Assembly: GCA_037126765.1 (NCBI GenBank)
Contig: JBBCBC010000037.1
Location: 8,871,263-8,935,262, forward strand
DNA length: 64,000 nucleotides
Direction: 5' to 3'
DNA from: Stenogyne calaminthoides
Lineage: Eukaryota; Streptophyta; Magnoliopsida; Lamiales; Lamiaceae
Within the stretch, counting starts at the first letter, position 1. Each line of letters begins with the position of its first letter. Positions 33,578-44,600 of the stretch are shown one piece after another. The notes under the pieces are model-generated. The model made no database searches and was not told where the DNA came from. It saw nothing but the letters and a program-made list of their open reading frames with translations. A program made the position numbers and the translations under genes.

Positions 33578-36500
33578 ATGGCGTCTCACAACACTGAAGT
33601 GAACGCAAAGTCGCATTACTCCGACTCCGAAGACGATGAAGAGTTTGAGGATCAGAATTGGGACGATTGGGAAGACGAAGGCGACGCTTTAGAGGAACAT
33701 GACTCTGACCCTCAAATGCTATGTCTGTTCTGCGACTCTTCATTCGGTTCTTGCCGTGTTCTCTTTGAGCACTGCGCCTCGGCCCACTTCTTTGATTTTT
33801 ATGGAATCAAGAAAGCTCATAACTTGGACTTTTATAAGTGCTTGAAGCTTATCAATTACGTTAGGTCTCAGGTATACTCATGTACATTCTGAATTGTTAG
33901 CTCTGGGAATTATTTGGTCATTAACTTATTTCATTTTTATGGGTGACTTCTGTTTTGGGTAGTACTTTTTGGTGTTTCCAAGTTATACCTGCAAAGTCAG
34001 TTTTTGGGTTTGTTAAGGATTGATAGTTGCTTCTATGTCATCCTAATTGTATTGAAATTTCTCCTGGAAACTTCAGTAAGAAATCCCTGCATTGGGCTTT
34101 TAATAATGGATTAGTCGATTACTCTGTTTTGTTTTTCTAAACTGCTTTAACCTGAAAACTGCATCTTTTGTTGGTTGATATAGTAGATTCTGTGGGGGGT
34201 TTACTTGTTTGTCTGTTAAGAGGTAAAGTAATGCTTGGATTAGTATCTCATGCCAATATTAGTTTGTTGATATCTTTCCCTGTCAGATGATAGTAAATAA
34301 GGGCATAATTCTTTTGTGGAGGAAGGATAGAGTATTATCATTAGTAGTAAGTGTATGGAGACACCATTCAGAATTTCTATGTATGTGATGTTACTTATAT
34401 TTTAATATCTTATTAATGTTCTCATAAATCTTAAGCTACTATCTAGTATCTAGGTGATATCATGCTCATTTTGGTTACCTGTGTATCTGAACAAGTTTGT
34501 GGCTTCACTGTACTTAGGCCATTCCTGTTTCTTGTACTAATCAGGTAGCGTTAAACAAATGTTGGAGTTGTGGGATGATTTGTACGTCCAAGGAAGGATT
34601 GCAGAAACACTTACATGATGCAGTTAATTTAAAGGTGAGCAGTTTTCCATGGGATGATGATAAGTATCTCAGCCCTTTTCTTCAAGATGATTCTCTATTA
34701 TACAGTTTTTATGAAGATGATGAAGATGAGGAGGGAGATACCATGATTGTCGACACAAACGAACTTGAGTCATATATGTCTCAGTTCGAGCATATTGACA
34801 TTCATGATGAGGATGCACCTGAGCTTATGGTACCGTGTGAAAATGAGGGAAAGGATGTTGAAATGTCTTTTGGTAAAGATATGAATACTGCAAAGCCTTT
34901 GGATAGTGTAACAGTTAATGACACCAACTGCCCATCAGGTAGCCTTTCATCCTATAGTAGTAGGAAAAAGGAGATGGATACTAGTCCTTCAACTACGATT
35001 ATAGCAAAAGAGATCAAGAATGTCAATAAGAGTTATTTTAGCTCATACAGTTCATTCGGTCATACATAGGGATATGATCAGTGACAAGGTACCACCAGAT
35101 CTTTGGATAAAAATAATCATGTTCATTCTAAAATCTAAAGCTTGATAATTTTGTGGAGATTTAAAGGATGTTGTGTTTATGGTGCAGGTGAGAACTGATG
35201 CTTATAGACAAGCTATTTTGGAGAACCCATCTCTTCTAAGAAATGCAGTTGTTATGGATGTCGGTTGTGGAACCGGAATACTAAGGTGGGTATATTTATG
35301 CTTCAACTTATTCTAGTTTCATCTGAGTTCCTTCATTATATGTTTTCCTGTTAGTTTGATACTTTGATTGTATGCTTGAAGAAAAATACTCCTGTAAATT
35401 TTTTGGGGGTGAATGTTCATTAGCTCCTGTTGATTTCACCGGCATGAAGATGTCATAGAAATTAAGGATAAATTCTCAGGGCTGTCGATTCAGATGCATA
35501 CATTTAAATATTAAGATGATAGTAATCATTCTAGCTTCTAATATCTTCACTTGTACTATGTGGTTCATAATTCATTGCTGTTTGTCATTCATGATCATAA
35601 CTCATAAGCCATCTTGTCATTTCTGGAATTCCTACTCTGCCCCCATTACCTGCTGCTGTTCATAGATTTTATACCTGAGTTCTCCGTTTGTCTAGCTTAT
35701 TTGCAGCCCAAGCAGGGGCTTCAAGGGTCTTTGCAGTTGAAGCTAGCGAAAAGATGGCTTTAGTGGCTTCCCAGGTCAACTTTTCTTAGAATCAATTATT
35801 ATCTTCCTTCGACATTACTAAGATAATTTGCTGCTGGTAGTTGATATTTCTTGATTCTTTTAATTTAAGCAGATTGCAGAAGATAATAATCTTTTGTCGA
35901 GTGGAATATCCAATGAAGGCAGTCAACGAAACGGGGTCATTGAAGTGGTTCAAGGCATGGTTGAAGAGCTCAACAATGCTGACCATATCAAACCTCACAG
36001 TGTTGATGTGTTATTGAGTGAATGGATGGGCTATTGCTTGCTTTATGAGTCAATGCTCGTCTCTGTGCTCTATGCACGTGATAAGTGGCTGAAGCCTGGA
36101 GGCGCTGTTCTCCCAGACACAGCTACCATGGTGGGCCAGCTGTTCTCCCAGACACTGCTTCTTTTGGACTTAGATGTTGTGTTAGCTAATGGTTTCACCC
36201 ACATTTTTTTTTTCAGTTTTTGGCAGGGTTTGGAAGAGGAGCTACTAGCATCCCATTTTGGGAGGACGTGTACGGTTTCAATATGTCTCGTATTGGTCTG
36301 GAGGTTGTTGAGGATGCTGCTCGACTTCCTATTATTGATGTTGTTGACAGTTGTCACATCACTCATTTTTGAAATTATGCATACTTCACAATTGTTTTCT
36401 AGCCGAGTAACACTTGGGTGCACCCGTTGCACCGTGCAACTAGTGAACAACTAATACTGTTCACTCAAACAACTAATACTGATTAGGAAAAAAAACAGCT

Positions 36501-37097
36501 AATACTGACCAACTAATATTTTTTTGTAAAAGAACTAATACCATTTAAAAATGCACTAGTGGATAGAATTATTTGCCTTGAAATTCTGTATACTTGTCAA
36601 TTGTTTATTAGTCTGATTCTAAACTTCATCTTCCCTTTCAGTCATTTGACCTGGCAACAATGCAACCCAAGCAGATGAATTTTACAGCTGAAGTTGAATT
36701 GGAGCCAATGGTGGTCTCTCCGTCGAACGGGCCCACCGATTCCAATCTAGACAGCAGTTGGTGTTATGGAGTAGTGTTGTGGTTCGAAACTGGCTTCACC
36801 GAAAGGTTTTGTCACGATAAGCCTGTCGTTTTATCTACATCACCCTATGGCCCGAGCACCCATTGGTCGCAGACTGTCCTCACTTTCCGAGAACCAATTG
36901 CCATGACCTCCAGCTGTGCTGGCAAAGAAGTTGCCCCGGTTGGTACAAACGATTCTCCTGCTGCAAGAATACACTGTCGTATCAGTATTGTTCGAGCTAT
37001 TCAACATCGAAGCATTGACATTTCGCTGGAGCTTACGGCAATCGGTTCAGATGGTCGGAGACGTAGCTGGCCACCCCAGATGTTCAACCTTAATTAA
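33578..37097 (+). CDS. PRMT3: Protein arginine N-methyltransferase 3 (PRMT3), interrupted
   Basis: Type I arginine methyltransferase that acts on ribosomal proteins and in pre-rRNA processing. Exons by homology and splice sites: 33578-33871, 34545-35088, 35188-35285, 35696-35774, 35873-36130, 36217 to about 36350, and 36642-37097. The acidic N-terminus is followed by a C2H2 zinc finger (C49, C52, H65, H70) and a second CxxC…HxH pair (from residue 104). The AdoMet motif is MDVGCGTGIL, the double-E loop SEWMGYCLLYESML, and the THW loop PSTHWSQT; all are intact. Two problems occur. An extra C near 35061 shifts the frame at the end of exon 2, just before the catalytic core, and meets a TAG. Between the DVVDSCHI and SFDLATM blocks about eight conserved residues and a usable donor are missing; exon 6 reads into a TGA at 36370. 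The rest is so well kept that assembly error or very recent decay are both possible. Confidence 0.85.
36400..36565. repeat. Repeat-like insertion in the last PRMT3 intron
   Basis: The motif AACTAATACTG recurs in several forms (AACAACTAATACTGTTCACT, AACTAATACTGATT, GCTAATACTGACC, GAACTAATACC) beside GTTGCACCGTGCAAC, a short palindrome. Its inverse resembles 2775-2945. It sits exactly where a conserved stretch of PRMT3 coding sequence should end, so its insertion may have removed that piece. Its superfamily is unknown. Confidence 0.45.
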
Positions 37098-38049
37098 CTT
37101 GTGCTGGTTTGGTTTTTTTTGCGCTACACACTTTGCAGAGTCTAAAATCGGATAATGGGATGATTTGTTCATTCCTGATTAATTATCGGCTTTGTTTTTT
37201 GTATTTTTTACTTAGTTTGGAATTGAAGAGAATCAGTTTTCATGTGTTTTTAGTGTTTATTTTTTTGGGTGAAGCATTTAACTAATGAAATAGAAGAGCA
37301 GTTATACTGCACCCAGTTCTGAAATGTTCTCATTTTGATGAAAGAAAATGAGATTTGTTATTGTTAAAGTCTGCTAAATAAAATAAGATACCACTCGGGA
37401 GTCGGGAGTCTCGTGGGTGTATATATATATATATAACTAAAACGTCCATATGTTTTTCTAGAATTTGAATAGGAGCAAGGGACAGATTTATTTATACTTG
37501 CGTTATGCTTAAGCTAAAGGCAGACAGACTCTGTTGACTTTTAATATTAAAAAACTTTGACTTTCAATTGTTTATGTAATAGTAGTATAAAATACTCCAG
37601 AAAAACATCAGAATTTGAGAAAAATTAAATAAATTATATTATACATTTCTTTCTGGAAAAGTAATTACCAGTATACTTTTGTAGAACCGAGATATAAGTG
37701 CTAATTAATGACTTATATGAAAGAATGTTGTCCCATTTGCAAGTTTAAATTTATAATGAGTTGTGAAATCGTATCATATTATGAAAGAATCAATATCATT
37801 TATAATAGCATGTGGAATCAATTTATTTTTTAAATGAGATAATTTTTTTTATAGTGTTAAAGTTTTTGACTCATGATCAGATTCTTAAATTTAAAAAAGA
37901 TATTTGTGGCATATGAAAATAATGAGAGATAAGTGGAGAATTAAAAATATGATATGAAAAATAAATACTCAGGAATCTTTTTTAGGTGAATCTAGGTATC
38001 TAATAACAAAATGTTATGCCATTTTTAGAAACTTTGATTGGCAGCCCAA
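37098..38049. other. PRMT3 3' region and intergenic
   Basis: T-rich downstream region; a short TA microsatellite lies near 37420-37434. No gene seen. Confidence 0.5.
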
Positions 38050-38465
38050 AAATCTGTTACTAAATCTGCTACTACGCATAAATTATTTTGTTTTCTTTCA
38101 ATCTCCCAATCTTGTACGCATAGAAACGGTCAATCTTGTACGCATAGAAAGTCTCTCCGAATGGGTGTAAGTACTTTGAGTTATATTTGAGCTGATATAG
38201 TATTGGTTCTCTAAGATCACTACTAACATACATAATTTGTTTATAAAGATTTGTGATGCAGCTGCTCTTGCCAAAATATTGAATGCAACGCTCATAATCC
38301 CACATCTTGCTTTTTGTTTATTTAAATATTTTTCCTTTTGTTTGGGGACGACAGTGAGTTGGATTTGAATTTAGATGGATTTTCATTTCGAAGTCTATAA
38401 ATCTGATAGCAGCTCAATGATTTTGATAGAGGCAAGTCTTCTTCATCTACATTTTGTTCAGATCA

Positions 38466-38700
38466 ATGGATGGAATTGAAGAGAAATGGGAGCTCACTGA
38501 GCGGGACATTATTGGGATAGTTAATGAAGGTTTGCCTAATACAATAAATTTTATAAGTGTGTTGTATATATTTGCTTGAAGGAATTTATAATTTATGCTT
38601 TTTCTTTAGGGCGTGTTGATTTCTTGAAAGTAGAGGAGTGCAAGATTTATTTAGGGAAACATGAATTAAGATTAAGTGGCAGTTGAGAGTTTAATTCAGT
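38466..38700 (+). pseudogene. SAP-domain gene fragment (CCCH zinc-finger protein 62-like)
   Basis: First exon 38466-38529 encodes MDGIEEKWELTERDIIGIVNE. After an 80-base intron the next exon starts at 38610 with GRVDFLKVEECKIYLGKHEL, followed by RLSGS. This matches the N-terminal helix and SAP DNA-binding motif of plant proteins such as zinc finger CCCH domain-containing protein 62. After RLSGS the frame is broken by a stop and a small shift, though ESLIQ…TKEH of the SAP motif can still be read. No CCCH fingers are present. The family name rests on the SAP motif and is moderately certain. Confidence 0.6.
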
Positions 38701-38752
38701 GAACTAAGGAGCATAACAAGTAATCTTCTATTCAACTGTGACTGTATTTTCA

Positions 38753-38864
38753 GTATTATCAATGGTGGTGGCACACCTCTGCAGAACAAGTTAGCTGAGC
38801 TCTGGTCACTGTTGAATTTTATTCTTCTTGATATATTTTCATCTGGTGAAGAGTTTGAATCATG
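38753..38864 (+). pseudogene. DDM1/LSH-type SNF2 ATPase single-exon fragment
   Basis: One exon bounded by TTTCAG and GTAATG encodes GTPLQNKLAELWSLLNFIL, followed by LDIFSSGEEFESW. This is SNF2 motif III/IV of the DDM1 (decrease in DNA methylation) remodeller; the exon ends at FESW as in that gene group. It differs at normally fixed sites (LLTGTP became IINGGGTP; NN became NK; LP became LL), a sign of decay. No other SNF2 motif is present, so it is a captured piece. Confidence 0.7.
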
Positions 38865-39439
38865 GTAATGAAATTATGGGTAATTGATTATTAGCTTTCT
38901 ATTCGATGTGTGCCATAAAATAGTTTCTTATGTACTGGGAGGCATTCCTTTGATAATAAGTGAAGCATAGTTCCTTTTGTTTCCATCACATGCTTATCAA
39001 TTTTAGCAGTTGACAACATTTTTGAGCAGTTTGAAACATAGTTGTTTGCTAAATCCATTGTATAAACAACTACAAAATATGTTTATGTCATATAATGGAA
39101 CTGTATCATATACAAACTAGATAAGAGATTAAACTAGATAATATATACAATTCTAAGCTAAATACAAACAACTAAAGATGAACTTAAATTGGGGGATTTT
39201 TGGGGAATACATCATCGTTCAGGAGCCTGCAAGCAGTAAATTTAGTTTTACTTAATTAAAACCAAATGTGGTAATATAATATGGGTGATAAAATTCATAA
39301 AGCATTTTGTAAATTTAAATGTTTTAAACCTTTTCACTGTGAACTATAAATTTATATACAGCTGATTACTTTAAGGTTATGTACATTGACGTTTTAAGTT
39401 TCTTCTTTTCTTACTGACTTATTTCTTTTACCAAGTGTG

Positions 39440-39990
39440 ATTGGATTTTGAATATTTCTGAATTGATATTGACAAAAACGGAAACAACTGCAAATGAGAA
39501 GAACTGGGTGTCGGTTGTGGCACTCAATGCAAGATTCGAAGGACTTCGAATAGGTTGCTCGAGGAGGTTGCCAAATTGCAGTGATTAGTTGCTAATAAGA
39601 TTTAGTTTATTCTCTTTCCTGCGAATCTATGAAATATTATTTGGCTTTCCTCTTTAAGGTTTTGGAATTATTAGGTGATGAAAATAGAAGGATATATCTA
39701 TTTTACTTTTCAATCCAACTTTAACTTGCAATGTCTATTCCCTTTAACTTCCTATAAATTATTTGATGAGAATACATTGATGTCTCGTTACCGTAGGTGG
39801 TCATTCACTTTTTTTTTTTTTTTCATAACGAGTTTTCAAAGTTTAATTGTATAATTTTTCCATAATAGAACAAATTCACTTTCTATATTTCTCCTTTTTT
39901 TATGTGATTATGTTGCAGGGCCCTGATATTAGGAAGATAAATTCTTACCTCAAGCAGGAAACTGGTCAGAAACTTACTTTTGTAGTTTGA
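39440..39990 (+). pseudogene. Further exon-like pieces, family unrecognised
   Basis: About 39510-39585 reads GVGCGTQCKIRRTSNRLLEE, then VAKLQ; after an intron-like T-rich stretch ending TTGCAG, 39919-39990 reads GPDIRKINSYLKQETGQKL, then TFVV and a stop. The pair looks like the last exons of one gene. I cannot name it. Orientation agrees with the two fragments upstream. Confidence 0.4.
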
Positions 39991-40750
39991 ATAGGAAATG
40001 ACACAAAGATCAACTCACAGGTTGAAGAGGCATTTTTAAACTCATGTTGGCAGATAAATTCTTACATAAATTGGGTTAAAACAAAAATATGGTGGTTGTT
40101 GTTTCTTGATGAATTCTTACTTATATGATAATAATGTTGTGAGATTGAGATTTAGAGGGAGTATTTGTTTTGATTATAAATATTTTGATGAAATGGTGTA
40201 AATACATTACTCGTATTTTTTACCCTATCACCACAGTGAAATAATCCAAAGACTAAGGAGAGCGTGTTAAATGCACTTGGTCTAACATTCAAGAATCATT
40301 CAATATATAATGTACTACTGCTATGTCAATAGTTTGTGAATCATGATGAAGATAGTGAAAGAATATTTAAAATGCTTCAATTATGGATTACAAGAATCTC
40401 TGATCTCTCCGGAAACTCTCCATTAATCAGAGTGAGAACATGAAATGAAACGTACAAATTAATATAACTGAAACGTATAGCTTAATATAATTGAAACATG
40501 ACGAGTGCACATATTTAAGATTCATACACCAAGTGAGTTTTGATATATCATTTACAACTCAGAAAGAAAAAAAAACTTATTAAAATGCAGATGGTTTTCA
40601 CTTTTTAAGTGCAAAACATTTTTTGCGCCCAAGTCAAATAGCAAAAAAGTTTAGGAAACGTGCATCGCATAAAAAAATATAGGTTAAATATTAAAAAAAA
40701 CACGAAGTTATTTAAAATGCAAACCGTGCAACACACGGGTGAATTACTAG

Positions 40751-41640
40751 TAAATTGAAAAGAGAAAAGGTAAAACATTTAAATGACAAATAATTACGAA
40801 CAAAATTTACAAATATAAAAAAACACACTGAACGGAATTTGTATTATTTTAATATAGATGATGATATTTTATAGAATAATAAAATACTACTGATTTTGTT
40901 GAAAAACAGTTGTTAAAGTTTGTAATTACTAATTAGTAATTACTTTCTCAAAAAGAAAAAAAAACTACTATCACTTAATTATTAGTACTATTATATATAT
41001 TTTGTGAATAAAAGGAAAGAAGGTGTCTCCTGGAGCCATTGGAAAAGTATGGAAACTTCAGTCAAAGAAAGTGATAATTAAAACGCAAAATCGGAAGATA
41101 GATAGAAAAATATAAGTGTCATCTCAGATTTAGGGCTCATCCTTCTACTCTTTGAGGTATGAATTGATCAACATATGTATGATTTGTTGTCGTCGTTAAC
41201 CAATCTATGGAAAAGTTTTATTTGTAATTTAGATCGTTGATAGGCATCATTGCCAGTTTGTATTCTAATTTCACCATTTTTTGTCGATATTTCTTTTTCT
41301 ATTTTGCGTAAATTTTGTTACCAATTGACTGTGTTAATATACGGCTAGATTTTTGTGGTATCTTTTCTGAGTTTTATGTTTTTGGTTGAAATTATAAATT
41401 TTGTCGACTGTTCTTCGGCATTAATATGTTAATAGGTGTGCTACAAATATGTTGTGCTTATAGTATTTATATACCGAATAATTCACGAAATTCTGTCGGT
41501 TTTACTTATTTGATGCTCCTATGCATTTATTGGTGTTTGCTTGTTGAAGATGGAATGAGTAGTCTTAGTGCTTAATTTTAGTGAGAAGAGAGCTGGAATT
41601 TATAAATTAAGTCTTAGATTTGTTTGAATTGTAGATAGCA
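40751..41640. other. Intergenic and 5' leader of the OGDH gene
   Basis: No separate gene. About 41130-41640 is T-rich, leader-type sequence; a 5' UTR intron is likely, since AATTGTAG lies just before the start codon at 41641. Confidence 0.45.
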
Positions 41641-44600
41641 ATGGCCTGGTTTAGAGCTGGGACTAATGTCGCAAAGCTTGCCTTTAAGAGAACTCTATCA
41701 CAAAGTCGTTTTTATGTAACGCGGACAGGGATTGTTCCTGCACAGAACCGGTATTTCCATTCCACAGTTTTTAGGTCAAAGGCTCAATCTGCACCTGTTC
41801 CTTGTCCCGTTCCACTCTCCAGATTGACTGATAGCTTCTTGGATGGGACAAGCAGTGTTTATCTGGAAGAGCTCCAGAGAGCATGGGAGCAGGATCCCAA
41901 TAGTGTTGATGAATCATGGGACAATTTCTTCAGGAACTTTGTTGGGCAGGCAACCACCTCACCGGGGATTTCTGGGCAGACTATTCAAGAGAGTATGCGG
42001 TTGTTATTGCTTGTGAGAGCTTACCAGGTTTATGGTCACATGAAAGCCAAGTTGGATCCATTAGGCCTGGAAGAGAGGTCTATTCCGAATGATCTAGAAC
42101 CGGCCCTGTATGGTTTCACGGAAGCTGATCTTGATAGAGAATTCTTCATTGGTGTTTGGAGACTGTCTGGATTCTTGTCTGAGAACCGCCCAGTTCAAAC
42201 CTTAAGGGCAATTTTGAAGAGACTAGAACAGGCTTATTGTGGAAGTATAGGCTTTGAGTACATGCATATTGCTGACCATGAAAAATGTAACTGGTTGAGA
42301 GACAAAATCGAGACTCCAACTCCAATGGAGTACAGTCGCCAGCGGCGTGAGGTGATCCTTGATCGTCTTATTTGGAGTACCCAATTTGAAAACTTTTTAG
42401 CTGCCAAATGGACTGCAGCCAAGAGGTTTGGGCTCGAAGGTTGTGAGACGTTGATCCCTGGCATGAAGGAAATGTTCGATAGGTCGGCAGATCTTGGGGT
42501 AGAGAGCATTGTAATTGGGATGTCCCATCGAGGAAGATTGAATGTTCTGGGCAATGTCGTTCGGAAGCCTCTTCGACAAATCTTCAATGAATTTAGCGGT
42601 GGTACAAAACCTGTGGATGAGGTTGGCCTTTATGCTGGAACTGGCGATGTTAAATATCATTTGGGAACTTCTTATGACCGGCCAACAAGGGCGTGACAAG
42701 AGACTTCACCTGTCATTGGTCGCAAATCCTAGCCATTTGGAAGCTGTGGACCCTGTTGTGATCGGAAAAACTAGAGCTAAGCAATATTACTCTAATGATA
42801 TTGACAGAACAAAGAATATGGGCATTTTGATACATGGTGATGGTAGTTTTGCTGGACAAGGTGTTGTCTATGAAACTTTGCATCTTAGTGCTCTTCCAAA
42901 CTACACAACTGGTGGTACAATTCACATTGTGGTGAACAATCAAGTAGCATTCACTACCGACCCTAGATCGGGAAGATCTTCTCAATATTGTACAGATGTT
43001 GCCAAAGCTCTTAGTGCTCCAATTTTCCATGTCAATGGGGATGATGTTGAAGCAGTTGCTCATGCCTGTGAACTTGCAGCAGAGTGGCGTCAAACATTCC
43101 ATACAGACGTCGTCGTTGATATTGTGTGCTATCGTCGATTTGGCCACAATGAAATCGATGAGCCATCATTCACTCAACCAAAGATGTATAAGGTCCATGC
43201 TATTTATTTTATTTACTATGGACATTTGTTGTTCTACTAACTTGATGTGAAGGTGTTCCTGAGAGAGAGTGCACTTTTTTTCTTTTTTTTTTTTTGTGGG
43301 GAGGTGTGGGGCAAAGTTTTTAGTTTCTTTCCCATGCTCAATATTCACCATTAGTTGGTAACAGTGTTTTTAGTCTGTAAAAGCCTCTAAATAACTATAC
43401 TTTTATGATATTTGTAGGTTATCCGGAATCATCCCTCTGCACTTCAGATTTACCAAAACAAGCTTCTAGAATCCGGTCACGTTACAAAAGAGGATGTTGA
43501 TAAAATAAACAACAAAGTTCTTTCAATTCTCAATGAAGAATTCCTTGCCAGCAAAGATCATGTGACTCAAAGAAGAGACTGGCTTTCAGCTTACTGGGCT
43601 GGTTTCAAGTCTCCGGAGCAGCTTTCTCGCATCCGTAACACTGGGTAAATTTATATTCATGATTTCTTGAAATGTAATTTTTATTTTTCTTTTCATTTGT
43701 GGCCCTAAACATCTTTTTATTTGCAGAGTCAAACCAGAGATATTGAAAAATGTTGGCAAGGCTATCACAGCTTTGCCAGAAAGTTTTAAACCACATAGAG
43801 CAGTGAAGAGGATTTTTGAAGACCGTGCAAAAATGATCGAGACAGGTGAAGGTATTGACTGGGCAGTGGGAGAAGCACTTGCTTTTGCGACCTTGCTGGT
43901 GGAAGGGAATCATGTCAGGCTGAGTGGGCAGGATGTCGAGCGAGGTACTTTCAGCCATAGGCATTCTGTTATTCATGACCAAGAAACAGGGGAAAAATAC
44001 TGTCCCTTGGATCACGTTATGATGAACCAGAATGAAGAAATGTTTACTGTGAGCAACAGGTATTTTCTGTCCATATATTTGTATATATGTTATTATTTAT
44101 TGACCATTATACATATGCGAACTAGATATTCTCCTTTGGTGATCTAGTTGATCTTTTTGGATGGACTATTTCTGCGCGTACATTTACATAGTAGGTCTAT
44201 GTATTTAACCCCCACATCTTGTTGGAGAATATTGTTTGATTAAAATCTTTTTGTGTTACAAATAAAATTGATTGCTATGAAGTTTCACCTTTTAATGATT
44301 GGCTGGTGGAACTTGAAGTTTTAATGTATAATATGAAATAGAGATAGACTTATTTCCTTTGATATTTTGTGTCTCTAATTAGACATACGCGTTACTGTTC
44401 CCTGCATAACAATAATCTGTTTTGGGTCCCAGTCGATTTTTTACAATGTTGAGTGATTCCTTTTTTATTATTCTGTTAAATTCAGTCAAAGTTTTCTGAA
44501 AATTAAATACCTAAAGTTACACCTTGACCAAATGTCAGATTAACCATAAAGATTCAATGTGAGATTGATTTTGAAATGGAGGCGATTGTTTCTATACTAC

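Larger units (their letters stand above)
38050..40750 (+). mobile_element. Helitron-like element with captured gene fragments
   Basis: The right end has the Helitron signature: a short hairpin CCGTG-CAACA-CACGG (40724-40738), then GTGAATTA and CTAG (40747-40750) followed by T. Helitrons insert between A and T and make no duplication. Upstream lie exon pieces of at least two unrelated genes, all on the plus strand and with introns, as expected for Helitron capture. The left end (TC after A) is not certain; TCTGCTACTACGC at 38065 is a candidate. No Rep/helicase is present, so it would be non-autonomous. Confidence 0.55.

Noticed and set aside
36070..36450. 126-codon minus-strand frame
   Set aside because: Antisense shadow of PRMT3 exons 5 and 6.
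42234..42699. Minus-strand frames of 100-117 codons inside OGDH exon 1
   Set aside because: Shadows of a long, strongly conserved plus-strand exon.
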